DNA of 64,000 bases from an uncultured Tateyamaria sp. (GCF_947496075.1 NZ_CANMBJ010000005.1:248001-312000); one strand, 5' to 3'; shown: positions 25,505 through 35,522, counted from the first letter of the stretch. Numbers and translations are program-made. Notes: generated by a model not told the origin, from the letters alone.

Positions 25505-27460
25505 TCAGTTGCGGCGTTTTGAGAAGCTGATCTGGTCCATGAGCGCCGCAAAAGCATCTCGCTCACTGCGACTGATTCGGGCGCCGTTGTCGCCCGTATC
25601 GTATTCCGAATCATCTTCTTTCCCGCTGCGGCTGGCCTGAGCTGCGGCTTGAGCCGCTTGGCTGAGGCGCCATGTCACGCCTTCATCAGCCACACCTTCG
25701 AGGTCCTGCACCGCATCCGCGATCTCGGCATCCAGTCCCTTCGCCGCGCTGAGTTTTGCGAGCTCTTCGGCCACGGTCATGCGGGCCATGTCGGCATCGC
25801 CGGGTGTGCGGATACACGGGACAATTGCCACATGGCGTGAAGAGAGCAGGTTATCAAGGGCATCCGGCCCCAGCGCGCTGAAAATCTTTTCGCGCAACAC
25901 CTCCGCACCGGCATTCCCGTGGTGCAGAATCAGGTCGCGCAAGACGGCATGGTCCGGATCAGCACAAACCAGACTTTCAAGCCCAGTTTCAAAGTCTTCG
26001 GCCACCTCGGGCGTGCAGATCAGCGCCGCAAGGATCACCCTTTCCCGCAAGTGATCAGTCACCTGCGCATCGCCCGAAGCCAGTGCGGATGTCTTGGTGC
26101 TGGGCATGGGCACCGGTGGCGCTTGCCAGCCGCGACCCGGTTGCCAGTTGCGCTTTGGTCCCCCGCCCCCGCGCTGCGGACGGAAAAGTTGCCAGCGCAT
26201 GTCTTTGACCGCCTGCCCATAGTGCTGGCGGATCGACGGGTCCTGGATCAGCTTGATCTTGTCACGCAGCACCTTGTCGAGCGCCGCCTTGCGTTCGGGA
26301 CTGTCGAACGTTTTCCCTTCCGTCTCGCGTTGCCAGAGCAGTTGGACCATTGGCATCGCGGCATCGAGCAGCTTTTGCAGGGCTGGCGCGCCTTGCGCTT
26401 TGAGCAGATCGTCCGGGTCCTGCCCTTCGGGCATCAGCGCAAAGCGCAGGGATTTGCCTGCCTCCAGCATGGGCAGCGCGAGGTCGATCAGGCGCATGGC
26501 GGCGCGCAGGCCCGCCTTGTCCCCGTCCAGTGCGATGATGGGTTCATCTGCGATGCGCCAGAGCATCGCGAGCTGGTTCTCGGTCACGGCAGTGCCCAAG
26601 GGCGCGACGGACGCGCCAAAGCCGTGTTCGGTCAGCGCGATGACGTCCATGTAGCCCTCAGCCACGATCAGAGGCTGGCCCTTACCCGCCGCCGTCCGCG
26701 CTGGTCCGTGGTTGTAGAGGCTGCGGCCCTTGTCAAAAAGCTCAGTCTCGGGAGAGTTCAAATACTTGGCGTTGTCGTTCGGGTCCATCGCCCGCCCACC
26801 AAAGGCGATGCAGCGACCGCGCGCGTCACGGATCGGGAACATGATGCGGCCGCGGAAGGTGTCATAAGGCTTGCCACCCTTCTGGCTGGGTTTGGCAAGG
26901 CCCGCGTCAAGGATCAGGTCATCTTCGACCTCCTTGCCCTTGAGAGAGTCCCACAAGCCCTGCCACGCATCGGGCGCGAAGCCGATCTCCCACCTGTCTT
27001 GTGCTGCCGGATCAAGGCCGCGTCGTTCGAGATAGTCACGCGCTGGACCGGCCACGCCGGTTTTGAGTTGCAGCCGGAAGTGCTGGACGGCCATTTCCAT
27101 AACGTCGGCAAGCTGTGTCCGTTTGTCAGCCTTTTCCTGCGCGCGCGGATCGCGCTCCGGCATCGACATACCGGCCTCACCCGCGAGGATTTCGACGGCC
27201 TCCATGAAGCCCACATTCTCGGTCTCGCGGACAAAGGAGATTGCGTCGCCCTTGGCGTGGCAACCGAAGCAGTAATAGTAGCCCTTGCGATCGTCGACGT
27301 GAAAGCTGGCCGTCTTTTCGTGGTGGAACGGGCATGGCGCCCAAAGATCTCCCTTGCCCTGATTGGACTTGCGCGCGTCCCACATGACCTTGCGCCCAAC
27401 CACCTGCCCGAGGGACAGACGCGTGCGCAATTCATCAAGAAATCCGGGGGGCAGGCTCAT
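25505..27460 (-). CDS. dnaG: DNA primase DnaG
   Basis: It synthesises RNA primers for replication. The 651-residue protein has the N-terminal zinc-binding domain (APCPFHHEKTASFHV and YYCFGCHAKGDAISFV), the catalytic core with the TOPRIM motifs VAEGYMDVIAL and IALDGDKAGLRAA, and a C-terminal helicase-binding region. The ATG at 27460 begins MSLPPGFLDELRTRLSLGQVVGRKV, the expected N-terminus. It lies upstream of rpoD on the same strand with about 130 bases between, the conserved macromolecular-synthesis pairing (rpsU is not here). Confidence 0.97.
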   Translation of the reverse strand: MSLPPGFLDELRTRLSLGQVVGRKVMWDARKSNQGKGDLWAPCPFHHEKTASFHVDDRKGYYYCFGCHAKGDAISFVRETENVGFMEAVEILAGEAGMSMPERDPRAQEKADKRTQLADVMEMAVQHFRLQLKTGVAGPARDYLERRGLDPAAQDRWEIGFAPDAWQGLWDSLKGKEVEDDLILDAGLAKPSQKGGKPYDTFRGRIMFPIRDARGRCIAFGGRAMDPNDNAKYLNSPETELFDKGRSLYNHGPARTAAGKGQPLIVAEGYMDVIALTEHGFGASVAPLGTAVTENQLAMLWRIADEPIIALDGDKAGLRAAMRLIDLALPMLEAGKSLRFALMPEGQDPDDLLKAQGAPALQKLLDAAMPMVQLLWQRETEGKTFDSPERKAALDKVLRDKIKLIQDPSIRQHYGQAVKDMRWQLFRPQRGGGGPKRNWQPGRGWQAPPVPMPSTKTSALASGDAQVTDHLRERVILAALICTPEVAEDFETGLESLVCADPDHAVLRDLILHHGNAGAEVLREKIFSALGPDALDNLLSSRHVAIVPCIRTPGDADMARMTVAEELAKLSAAKGLDAEIADAVQDLEGVADEGVTWRLSQAAQAAAQASRSGKEDDSEYDTGDNGARISRSERDAFAALMDQISFSKRRN

Positions 27461-27496
27461 GCCCTTAATATTGGTGGTGTGAGCACCGAAGTCGAG

Positions 27497-27799
27497 TCAC
27501 TGCTGAAGGCACAACTCAGTCCACGCATCCGACAGGCTTTCATTGCGCAACACGCGGCGCTTTTGTTCGTAGACCCATGGTGTCATCAGCGGGATCGCGT
27601 TGTTGTATTGCGCGGGCCATTCGGGGTTCTGCGCCAGAATATGACCTTGCACGTCACGCTCACTGACCCGGTCAAGGCGGGCTTGCTGGATCGCACCAAC
27701 CACCTGCGCTTGGTAGCCACAGCTTTCTTCTTTGCTGTCTTGGGCAAAGGCGGGGGCGGTAGACATTGCGATGGCGGCGATAACGGCAAAACGGATCAT
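27497..27799 (-). CDS. Small secreted hypothetical protein
   Basis: A 100-residue protein with a clean signal peptide (MIRFAVIAAIAMSTAPAFAQ). The mature part of about 80 residues has two Cys (EESCGYQ near the new N-terminus and TELCLQQ at the end), so a single intramolecular disulfide is plausible. The rest is helical and rich in Gln and Glu. No domain is recognised. It lies between soxG and dnaG, all on the minus strand. Confidence 0.65.
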   Translation of the reverse strand: MIRFAVIAAIAMSTAPAFAQDSKEESCGYQAQVVGAIQQARLDRVSERDVQGHILAQNPEWPAQYNNAIPLMTPWVYEQKRRVLRNESLSDAWTELCLQQ

Positions 27800-27836
27800 G
27801 GATGGCTCCAGTCACTAGGGAATCAGTTTTACCGTT

Positions 27837-28376
27837 TTATCGCCGTGTCGCGACGCTTGCCATGGCCCTTTCCAGATCGTGTAAAAGCGTGCCCGCCATG
27901 GATCGGAAGACCATGAGAAGGAATGTGTCACTGCCGATGCGGGTAATCGATCCGGCCATGTGCTGGATTTGGCTACGCGCTGTATGCCCGCGCTTGAAGT
28001 GTGCGGCTGACAGATCCAGGGGGACGAGGCGGGCCAAGACGTCCTCGGCATCGTCCCCGGACAGGGTAACCGCCGTCCATGCGTCAGACTGATCTGTCAG
28101 CGCGGCGTGTTCGGCAAGTGTCGGATCGGGCTTTGGACCGGCCAAAAGCACCATCTCGCGTCCGAACCAGATGGCGCGTGCACCTGCCTTGCCCGTAGCG
28201 CGGTTCGGGGCGGGCCAGGCCATGCCATGCGTGGCCTTGAACGGTTCGGCGATCTTGACCTGTGCGTAGGGCGCGATCGAGGTCAGGATGCCCAGATCAA
28301 CCTCGGCCAGTGTAAGGGTGCCGGTGGTGAGCGGCGTCATGTCATCCAGCGGCGTTTTTGCAATAAGTTCAGCCAC
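27837..28376 (-). CDS. soxG: Sarcosine oxidase gamma subunit
   Basis: The small gamma subunit of heterotetrameric sarcosine oxidase. The likely start is the GTG at 28376, which overlaps the soxA stop (GTGGCTGA); a longer frame to 28415 runs inside soxA. The product is 179 residues. The family pattern is visible in the C-terminal half: LDLSAAHFKRGHTARSQIQHMAGSITRIGSDTFLLMVFRSMAGTLLHDLERAM, related to the folate-binding fold of the GcvT superfamily. It is the last gene of soxB-soxD-soxA-soxG. Confidence 0.93.
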   Translation of the reverse strand: MAELIAKTPLDDMTPLTTGTLTLAEVDLGILTSIAPYAQVKIAEPFKATHGMAWPAPNRATGKAGARAIWFGREMVLLAGPKPDPTLAEHAALTDQSDAWTAVTLSGDDAEDVLARLVPLDLSAAHFKRGHTARSQIQHMAGSITRIGSDTFLLMVFRSMAGTLLHDLERAMASVATRR

Positions 28377-31302
28377 GTGTGCGCTCTCCGTCCGGGTCAA
28401 AGAACACAGGATCACAAAGTTCCACCCGCGTCTGGATGCCCCTGACGTGATCTACCATGTTCAGCACTTCGCCATGCCGGGCCAGCCCGTCCCGCACAAA
28501 CCCAAGACCAATGAAATGCCCGAGGGTCGGGGAGAAACCGACAGAGGTGACGTAGCCCTGATCATGCGCCCGTACGGGTTCCTCCCCGTCGGTGTAGATG
28601 TGCGCGCCCGCGGTCAGCTGTTTGACAGGTCCCACCGGCTTCATGCCAACAAGCTGTTCGCGCCCCTCTTCGGTCAGGCCGGGCCGCTGCGCCATCGTTG
28701 CCCCGATGAAATCCTTCTTCTTGGACAACATACGTTCCATCCCGATATCTTGCGCCGTCACGCGGCCATCGATCTCGGCGTGAGTAATGAATCCTTTTTC
28801 GATGCGCAGGACGTTCAGCGCCTCCATGCCGTAAGCGCCGCCGCCCAATGCCTCGGCCCTCGCCACCAGCAGTCGGAAGAGGCTGTCGCCATAGCGGGAT
28901 GGCACCGCAACTTCATAGGCGTGCTCGCCAGAGAAAGAGATGCGGAAGAGCCGCCCCTTGACCCCTTGTACATCCACCGAACCACAGGACATGAACGGCC
29001 ATGTATCATTGTCGATAGGTTTATCGAGCAAGCCGTTCAGCAACTCACGCGCCTTCGGCCCGGCAACAGCAAACTGCGCCCATTGCTCGGTGACCGACAT
29101 GATGCGCACGTCCCACTCGGGGTGTAAGGCCTGCGTCACGAATTCGAGGTGCCGCATCACCTGCCCAGCCGCGGCGGTGGTCGTTGTCATGACATAGTGG
29201 TTCGGACCTAGCCGCGCCGTAGTCCCGTCATCCATGACGAACCCGTCCTCGCGCAGCATGAGACCATAGCGCACACGGTTCTCTTTCAGGGTCGAGAACA
29301 TGTTAATGTAGACAAAGTCGAGGAGCCGTGCGGCGTCTGGTCCCTGAATATCAATCTTGCCCAACGTGCTGACATCGCAGATGCCAACCGCTTGTCGAAC
29401 CCAACCTACCTCACGGTCGCAGGACTGGCGCCATGTCTTTTCATCCGGCAGCGGATAGTAGGACGGGCGATACCAAAGCCCTGCCTCGATCATCGGAGCA
29501 CCCGCAGCAATGGTGGCTGCGCGGCTGGTGGTCTTGCGTTCCGGCGCGAACCCTTTGCCCTGCGCCCCGGCACCCAGCGCTGCGAGCGCCACGGGGCTGT
29601 ACGGTGGGCGGAATGTTGTCGTGCCAGTTTCCGGGATGCCACGGCCCGTTGCGTCCGCCAGAAGGGCCAGCGCCGCGACGTTCGAATTCTTGCCCTGATC
29701 GGTCGCCATGCCTTGGGTCGTGTAGCGCTTCATGTGCTCGACGGACCTGAAGTTCTCTTGCGCAGCCTGCTTGACGTCCTTCACGCTCACATCGTTCTGG
29801 AAATCGAGCCACGCGCGGCCTTTGCCCGGCACGGCCCAGAGCGGGTCAATGGCATAAACGCTGTCATCAGCATCGGGCAGATCAACCTCAGCGGGCTTGA
29901 GGCCAAGTGCTTCAAGGCTCCTTTTGGCCGCCTCAACACCCTCGGTCAGACAGCCCGTTGTCGAAAAGGTCCCGTTGCATGCCCCAGCAGTTTCCATCCC
30001 CGGGATTGCTCCGGGCGTCGGTACGAAGCTGGCAATGTTTTCATGCCAAGTGGGCCGCCCGTTCATATGGCAGGTGAGGTGCACGGTCGGGTTCCACCCG
30101 CCCGACACAGCAAGACAATCAGTGGCAATCTTTTCTGTACCTGAGGCTGTCTGGACGTTGATGGCCTCCAGACCACGGCGCCCATAACCGCCCGAGACCA
30201 TTGCACCGCTCATCAGGCGGTAATCCCCCAAGGCCGCCGCATCTGCACGGCTGTCAATAACAGCGGCGATGTGCACGCCCGCCTCCTGCAGGTCCATGGC
30301 CGTGCGATGCGCGTCGTCATTGTTGGCAAAGACGGTTACTGCCTTGCCCGGACTGACGCCAAACCGGTTGAGATAGGCGCGCACGGCACCTGCGGCCATG
30401 ATGCCGGGACGGTCATTGTTCTGAAACGCGATGTGACGCTCAATGGCCCCCGCCGCCAGAACCGAGCGTTTGGCGACGATGCGCCAGAAGGTTTCTTTGA
30501 CCCCGCCACGCGGCACGTCCTTCACGTGATGCGAGACCCGCTCGAGGGCGCCGAATGTGCCGCCATCATGCGCACCGGAGATTGTTGTTCGCGACATGAG
30601 CCGGACATTGTCCATCGCTGAGAGTTTTGTGACCATGTGCGCCGCCCAGTCCGCAGCCGACAGGCCGTCCACAGTCAAGGTTTCCGCATTCAAGCGACCA
30701 CCCATCAAACTGTCTTCGTCCGCCAAAATGACTCTGACACCGGACTGCGCGGCCACCCACGCGGCCATCAAGCCAGCGGGCCCTGCGCCGATCACCAACA
30801 CATCACAGAACGCGTAGGCCTTTTCGTAGTGATCGGCGTCTTGCGTACCGCTCAGTGCACCCAGGCCCGCCGCACGTCGGATGAAAGGTTCATAAACCCT
30901 TTCCCAGAAAGCCCTCGGCCACATGAAGGTCTTGTAGTAGAAGCCCGTACCCAGAAATGGCGCAGCGAGATCATTCACACTAAGCAGATCAAAAGCCAGC
31001 GATGGCCACGCATTCTGGCTGCGCGCCTCTAGCCCATCATAGAGCTCCTGCACCGTTGCGCGGACGTTCGGATCGGTTGCCGCCCCGTGCCCGATGGTCA
31101 TCAAGGCATTGGGTTCTTCCGACCCGGCGGTGAGAATACCGCGCGGGCGGTGATACTTGAACGACCGCGCCACGTGCCGCACGTCATTGGCCAACAAGGC
31201 CGACGCCAGCGTATCCCCTGCAAACCCACGATAGGTGTTGCCGTCAAAGCGGAAGGAGACCGGCTGTGATCGGTCGATCAACCCCTTGCCATCAATCCTC
31301 AT
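28369..31302 (-). CDS. soxA: Sarcosine oxidase alpha subunit
   Basis: The large subunit, which carries NAD+ and a binding site for the tetrahydrofolate that accepts the methyl carbon of sarcosine. The start at 31302 (MRIDGKGLIDRSQPVSF) overlaps the soxD stop as ATGA and gives 977 residues. The N-terminal part has a ferredoxin-like fold (FAGDTLASALLANDV, RSFKYHRPRGI). The central part has the nucleotide-binding VLVIGAGPAGLMAAWVAAQSG. The C-terminal 400 residues are GcvT-like (QGPDAARLLDFVYINMFSTL, FRISFSGEHAYEVAVPS, EKGFITHAEIDG). No folate enzyme gene follows, unlike many sox operons. Confidence 0.97.
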   Translation of the reverse strand: MRIDGKGLIDRSQPVSFRFDGNTYRGFAGDTLASALLANDVRHVARSFKYHRPRGILTAGSEEPNALMTIGHGAATDPNVRATVQELYDGLEARSQNAWPSLAFDLLSVNDLAAPFLGTGFYYKTFMWPRAFWERVYEPFIRRAAGLGALSGTQDADHYEKAYAFCDVLVIGAGPAGLMAAWVAAQSGVRVILADEDSLMGGRLNAETLTVDGLSAADWAAHMVTKLSAMDNVRLMSRTTISGAHDGGTFGALERVSHHVKDVPRGGVKETFWRIVAKRSVLAAGAIERHIAFQNNDRPGIMAAGAVRAYLNRFGVSPGKAVTVFANNDDAHRTAMDLQEAGVHIAAVIDSRADAAALGDYRLMSGAMVSGGYGRRGLEAINVQTASGTEKIATDCLAVSGGWNPTVHLTCHMNGRPTWHENIASFVPTPGAIPGMETAGACNGTFSTTGCLTEGVEAAKRSLEALGLKPAEVDLPDADDSVYAIDPLWAVPGKGRAWLDFQNDVSVKDVKQAAQENFRSVEHMKRYTTQGMATDQGKNSNVAALALLADATGRGIPETGTTTFRPPYSPVALAALGAGAQGKGFAPERKTTSRAATIAAGAPMIEAGLWYRPSYYPLPDEKTWRQSCDREVGWVRQAVGICDVSTLGKIDIQGPDAARLLDFVYINMFSTLKENRVRYGLMLREDGFVMDDGTTARLGPNHYVMTTTTAAAGQVMRHLEFVTQALHPEWDVRIMSVTEQWAQFAVAGPKARELLNGLLDKPIDNDTWPFMSCGSVDVQGVKGRLFRISFSGEHAYEVAVPSRYGDSLFRLLVARAEALGGGAYGMEALNVLRIEKGFITHAEIDGRVTAQDIGMERMLSKKKDFIGATMAQRPGLTEEGREQLVGMKPVGPVKQLTAGAHIYTDGEEPVRAHDQGYVTSVGFSPTLGHFIGLGFVRDGLARHGEVLNMVDHVRGIQTRVELCDPVFFDPDGERTRG

Positions 31303-31562
31303 CGTTTGACATCCCGCGCCAGCACCGCAGCTTTGATCTCGTGGGTCGACACGTTCCGGGTCACCCTGAGCCATGCACCGCAGCCCGCGTCATGGCTCCA
31401 CAGTTCATCCAGATCACCTGCCGGGTTCTCGCGTAGGTGCAGATAGTCATCCCACGCCGCCTCACCTGCATCCGGTGCAGGCCGGTCCAGCATGACCGCA
31501 GCCCCCTGATAGTAGAACTCGCGCCGGTCGCGCTCTCCGCAAATCGGACATGGCAGGCGCAT
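31299..31562 (-). CDS. soxD: Sarcosine oxidase delta subunit
   Basis: A small zinc-binding subunit of 87 residues. The four ligands are readable: the N-terminal CPICGERD and the pair in SHDAGCGAW. The intervening sequence, REFYYQGAAVMLDRPAP, is also typical of the family. It sits between soxB and soxA, coupled to soxA by an ATGA overlap. Confidence 0.96.
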   Translation of the reverse strand: MRLPCPICGERDRREFYYQGAAVMLDRPAPDAGEAAWDDYLHLRENPAGDLDELWSHDAGCGAWLRVTRNVSTHEIKAAVLARDVKR

Positions 31563-31647
31563 CAGACCTCTCTATCAGGGTGCACGGTATACCCCTTCCC
31601 TGTTTCAAAAAAATCCCCGCCGGAGGCTCCCGTCATCTCAACCATTC

Positions 31648-32901
31648 CTAGTGCAGATTGTGCTGAGACCCGGTCGCCTCTTCATCCATGATGCCGCGGC
31701 CTGTGCGGAACCGATCCAAACGGTGGTGCAAGGTTGTAGGGTGTGGATGACCCGTAGCAAGCAGGTGGGCAAAGGTGTGGCCCGAGGCCGGCGTCGCCTT
31801 GAAACCGCCGTAGCACCAACCCGTGTTGACAAACAGGCCTTCGATATCCGTCTTGTCGATGATGAAGGACCCGTCGGGCGACATGTCCATGACACCGCCC
31901 CAGCTGCGCAGTATCTTGGCCTTGCCGATCACCGGCATCAGGGTCATCGCAGCCTCTGCTACATGCTCAACCAGCGGCAGGTTCCCGCGCGCAGCATAGC
32001 TTGCGTACATATCCAGATCACCCCCGAACACGAGGCCCCCCTTGTCGGATTGACTGATATAGAAGTGTCCCATCCCGTAGGTAACAACGCGATCCAGGCA
32101 AGGTTTCAGCCCTTCTGTGACAAAAGCCTGCAGCACATGGCTTTCGATAGGAAGACGTAGCCCGGCCATGGCGGCAACCTGGCTGGATCGTCCAGCTGCG
32201 ACCATGCCGACCTTCCTGGCGCGGATCGGCCCCTTTGTGGTCTGCACACCCTTTACGACACCATTTACAACATCGATGCCCGTGACTTCGCATTGCTGGA
32301 TCAGATCGACGCCGCGATCGCTAGCCGAACGGGCAAAGCCCCATGCCACCGCATCATGTCGAGCTGTACCGCCGCGTTTGTGATAGAGACCACCATAAAT
32401 CGGAAAGCGGGTCTGGTCGAAATCTAGGAACGGCAGTAGCTTCTTTACCCCTGCACGGTCCAGCATCGCACCGTCATCCCCCTGCCCGCACATCGAATTG
32501 GCCCGGCGTACAAAGGCGTCGCGCTGGCCGTCCGAATGGACAAGGTTGATAATGCCACGCTGCGAGTGCATGACGTTGTAGTTCAGGTCTTCTTCCAAAC
32601 CCTCCCACAGCTTCAGCGAATGGGAATAGAATTCGGAGTTGCCGTGCAGCATGTAATTGGCACGAACAATCGTCGTGTTCCGGCCGACATTCCCGCCGCC
32701 AAGATACCCTTTTTCGAGTACTGCAATGTTGGTCAAGCCATGCACCTTGGCCAAATAATGAGCCGTGGCCAGACCGTGACCACCACCACCAATCAGTACA
32801 ATATCGTATTCGGACTTTGGTTCGGGACTGCGCCAATGCGGACTCCAGCCTTTGTTACCGGTTAGTCCTTCGGCCAACACTTTCAGCCCTGAAAAGCGCA
32901 T
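31648..32901 (-). CDS. soxB: Sarcosine oxidase beta subunit
   Basis: The catalytic flavin subunit, oxidising sarcosine to glycine. The ATG at 32901 is chosen because GGAGGT lies just upstream; a GTG two codons earlier is in frame. The Rossmann motif is IVLIGGGGHGLATAHYLA. The covalent-FMN His is expected in GGTARHDAVAWGF. The C-terminal substrate and FAD region ends with NTGWCYGGFKATPASGHTFAHLLA. The length of 417 residues is normal. It is the first gene of the sox operon, and a divergent secreted hydrolase-like gene starts about 170 bases away. Confidence 0.97.
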   Translation of the reverse strand: MRFSGLKVLAEGLTGNKGWSPHWRSPEPKSEYDIVLIGGGGHGLATAHYLAKVHGLTNIAVLEKGYLGGGNVGRNTTIVRANYMLHGNSEFYSHSLKLWEGLEEDLNYNVMHSQRGIINLVHSDGQRDAFVRRANSMCGQGDDGAMLDRAGVKKLLPFLDFDQTRFPIYGGLYHKRGGTARHDAVAWGFARSASDRGVDLIQQCEVTGIDVVNGVVKGVQTTKGPIRARKVGMVAAGRSSQVAAMAGLRLPIESHVLQAFVTEGLKPCLDRVVTYGMGHFYISQSDKGGLVFGGDLDMYASYAARGNLPLVEHVAEAAMTLMPVIGKAKILRSWGGVMDMSPDGSFIIDKTDIEGLFVNTGWCYGGFKATPASGHTFAHLLATGHPHPTTLHHRLDRFRTGRGIMDEEATGSQHNLH

Positions 32902-33070
32902 GCGCACCTCCGCCCTTTCATGGCACCACCATCACCATCCTGACAGGTCTAGCAAGAGCAGTATTTTACCTCGTGGCGCTTTTCGACACGGGCAGGTCTG
33001 CCAGCGACGAATTGCAAAGCTCACGTAGTATTTTGTTTGATGAAACATCACTTTGGCGTTCAATGCCTTT

Positions 33071-33964
33071 ATGACCTTGCTTCGCACACTTGCCTTCGCC
33101 CTCAGTGCAGTTCTGCCGGCCCAAATTTCTGCCCAGTCTTCGGACTTTGTTTCACCGTCGATTGTCATCCTCGGCGACAGTCAAATTCCGTTTGGCTCCG
33201 GCCCCGCCTTTCTCGAGTTCTTCGAAAACATCAAATCCCACTGCCCACCGACGCCTAAGCAGGCCGCTAACTTGGAAGTGCTGGCGGATATGAAGGTTGC
33301 GGTCATCGGTGTTCGTTCAACGTCGCTGCACTCATGGACAGCCAAGATGGGCAAGGCCAAAGGGGCAATCTGTGACGTTGATCCCAAATGGAAAGTCAAC
33401 GCGGGCACCTACGGCTTCATCAACACGACGGGAAACAAGTACAAGCAAATTGGTAAGGGGGATGCCTACCAGTTTTGCAAGATGGACATGTCTGCCTTTC
33501 AGACCATGTTTCGCCCCGGTTACTACGAACCGAAGTTGATACTTCTGTCGTTCTTGGGAAATTCGGCGAAACGCTGGGCGAGCAGTTACGATCAGGCAAT
33601 AAAAGATGTCGAGACGATGAATGCGCAATTGCCTGCGGGCGTTCCTTGCATTTTCATGACAACGGCCCCGAGCTACTCAAAGAAGATCACCGATTTGCGC
33701 CTGAAGGCGCAAGCGAATGTGAAACGCGCATTTGCAGAAACGGGCAGCCAGTGCAGTTTTGTTGAGGGGGCAACCCCCGAGACGGTCGCCGCAAACCAGG
33801 GGAACAAGACGTACTTTCGTCTTTCGAAATCTGGCAAGGTCAAGGATCCGTATCACCCAAATGAAAAAGCGGCCAAAACCTTCTTCATGATCGCAATGGA
33901 CGATATTTGTACTGCGGTTTACGAACAGATCGAAGCCGCCATGCCGGAATTGGCCGCCCGTTAG
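33071..33964 (+). CDS. Secreted SGNH/GDSL-type hydrolase-like protein
   Basis: A 297-residue protein with a signal peptide (MTLLRTLAFALSAVLPAQISAQ). The first conserved block is SIVILGDSQIPFGSG, with the GDSx nucleophile motif. The last block is KDPYHPNEKAAKTFF, the expected Asp-x-x-His pair. Middle blocks include LLSFLGNSAKRW, in which Gly and Asn may match block III. An esterase, lipase or carbohydrate deacetylase in the periplasm is likely, but the substrate is not evident. The ATG at 33071 is preferred over an upstream TTG at 33053 because it directly begins the signal peptide; no strong ribosome site is present for either. Confidence 0.72.
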   Translation: MTLLRTLAFALSAVLPAQISAQSSDFVSPSIVILGDSQIPFGSGPAFLEFFENIKSHCPPTPKQAANLEVLADMKVAVIGVRSTSLHSWTAKMGKAKGAICDVDPKWKVNAGTYGFINTTGNKYKQIGKGDAYQFCKMDMSAFQTMFRPGYYEPKLILLSFLGNSAKRWASSYDQAIKDVETMNAQLPAGVPCIFMTTAPSYSKKITDLRLKAQANVKRAFAETGSQCSFVEGATPETVAANQGNKTYFRLSKSGKVKDPYHPNEKAAKTFFMIAMDDICTAVYEQIEAAMPELAAR

Positions 33965-34045
33965 ACAAGCATCGACGATGCAGCGATTACTTTCACACCT
34001 GTGAAGACGTTGGCGTATGTAGGGAGCTGACGTAAATCTTCGTAA

Positions 34046-34082
34046 GGTATGCCAGCGCCGTTTTTGTTCGCGCTGGCATACC
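34046..34082. terminator. Hairpin between convergent genes
   Basis: A perfect 13-bp stem (GGTATGCCAGCGC with GCGCTGGCATACC) and an 11-base loop. It lies between the SGNH gene and the end of the glutamate dehydrogenase gene, which converge. A T-run follows neither arm well, so it may act as a bidirectional terminator of the weak-tail type or as an mRNA end stabiliser. Confidence 0.6.
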
Positions 34083-34091
34083 GTCTCAGAA

Positions 34092-35522
34092 CTACAATCC
34101 TTTGGCGCGATAGCTTTCAGCCACCTTCCCAATCGAAACAAGATACGCTGCCGTACGCAAATCATCAACATCGCCACGGTCATGCCAAACTGACGCCATG
34201 GACTGATAAGCCGCCCGCATCGTGTCATCGAGACCAGAACGAACCAATTCCAGCTCATCCGCGCCCCGCAGATACTTGTCCTTGAAGTCCGGGGTCATGG
34301 ACCAAGAATCGCCCAAGTGGCGGCTGAGCCGCTCCAGTTCATCCACCACCAATTGGTGCCGTGCCTCTTCCTGGCGGCGTTGCATGCGACCGAACCGAAT
34401 ATGGCTAAGGTTCTTGACCCATTCGAAATAGGAAACAGTAACACCGCCAGCGTTGGCATACATGTCCGGGATGATGACGGTGCCCTTCTCACGCAATACA
34501 GAGTCCGCACCAGCTGTGACCGGCCCGTTCGCCGCCTCGATGATCAAAGGTGCCGTTATCCGCGCCGCGTTCGACAGGTTAATCACACCTTCAAGTGCAG
34601 CTGGCACAAGGATTTCACAATCCTTTTCCAGAACTGAACTGCCGTTTTCCACATATGTGCCATCAGGATACCCGGAGACGCCGCCGTGGCCACCAATCCA
34701 GTTGCGTACGGCGTCCACGTCCAACCCCCGGTCATCCACAAGCGCACCATCGCGTTCAATGATGCCAACAATCTTGCATCCGTCCTCATCCGCGAGGAAC
34801 TTCGCTGCGTGGTAACCCACATTGCCCAGCCCCTGCACAACGATACGTTTGCCGTCCAGAGTACCGGACATGCCCGCTTTCTCAACGCCGGTTGCATCGC
34901 GGAAAAACTCGCGCAGAGCATACTGGACGCCGCGTCCCGTGGCCTCGGTCCTACCTTGAATACCACCCGCGTTGGTCGGTTTGCCAGTAACACAGGCCAC
35001 CCCGTTGATGTCAGTCGTGTTCATCCGCTTGTACTGGTCCGCGATCCAGGCCATCTCGCGCTCACCGGTTCCCATGTCGGGGGCAGGCACGTTCTGAGCG
35101 GGGTTGATCATGTCGCGCTTGATCAGCTCGTATGCAAAACGGCGGGTGATCAACTCCATCTCGTGCTCATCATATTCACGCGGATCAACATGCAATCCGC
35201 CCTTCGAGCCACCGAATGGAGCTTCGACCAGTGCGCACTTGTATGTCATGAGCGCAGCAAGAGCCTCGACTTCATCCTGATTGACGCCCAGCGCAAAGCG
35301 AATACCGCCCTTCACAGGTTCCATATGCTCCGAATGTACGGAACGGTATCCCGTGAAGGTCTGGATTTGCCCGCGCAACCGCACACCGAACCGAACGGTG
35401 TAGGTTGCGTTGCACACCCTGATCTTCTCTTCCAAGCCCGGTGGAAGGTCCATCAGTGCAACAGCACGGTTGAACATGATGTCCACGCTCTCACGAAAAC
35501 TGGGCTCATTGGGGGTGCTCAT
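34092..35522 (-). CDS. Glu/Leu/Phe/Val-family glutamate dehydrogenase
   Basis: It catalyses reversible oxidative deamination of glutamate to 2-oxoglutarate. The start at 35522 (MSTPNEPSFRESVD) has AAGGAGAT upstream and gives 476 residues; a frame to 35552 lacks support. The N-terminal domain has PVKGGIRF, ALMTYKCALVEAPFGGSKGG (with the catalytic Lys) and NVPAPDMGT. The Rossmann domain has RIVVQGLGNVGYHAAKFL, and later NPVTAGAD-like residues in EAANGPVTAGAD. Cofactor preference (NAD or NADP) cannot be told with certainty. Glutamate made by PutA could feed this enzyme. Confidence 0.94.
   Translation of the reverse strand: MSTPNEPSFRESVDIMFNRAVALMDLPPGLEEKIRVCNATYTVRFGVRLRGQIQTFTGYRSVHSEHMEPVKGGIRFALGVNQDEVEALAALMTYKCALVEAPFGGSKGGLHVDPREYDEHEMELITRRFAYELIKRDMINPAQNVPAPDMGTGEREMAWIADQYKRMNTTDINGVACVTGKPTNAGGIQGRTEATGRGVQYALREFFRDATGVEKAGMSGTLDGKRIVVQGLGNVGYHAAKFLADEDGCKIVGIIERDGALVDDRGLDVDAVRNWIGGHGGVSGYPDGTYVENGSSVLEKDCEILVPAALEGVINLSNAARITAPLIIEAANGPVTAGADSVLREKGTVIIPDMYANAGGVTVSYFEWVKNLSHIRFGRMQRRQEEARHQLVVDELERLSRHLGDSWSMTPDFKDKYLRGADELELVRSGLDDTMRAAYQSMASVWHDRGDVDDLRTAAYLVSIGKVAESYRAKGL

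Noticed and set aside
25919-27916. A 665-codon plus-strand frame opposite dnaG
   Set aside because: It is the antisense of a certain gene. The product is rich in Arg, His, Leu and Val without family motifs, an effect of GC-rich codon use on the other strand.
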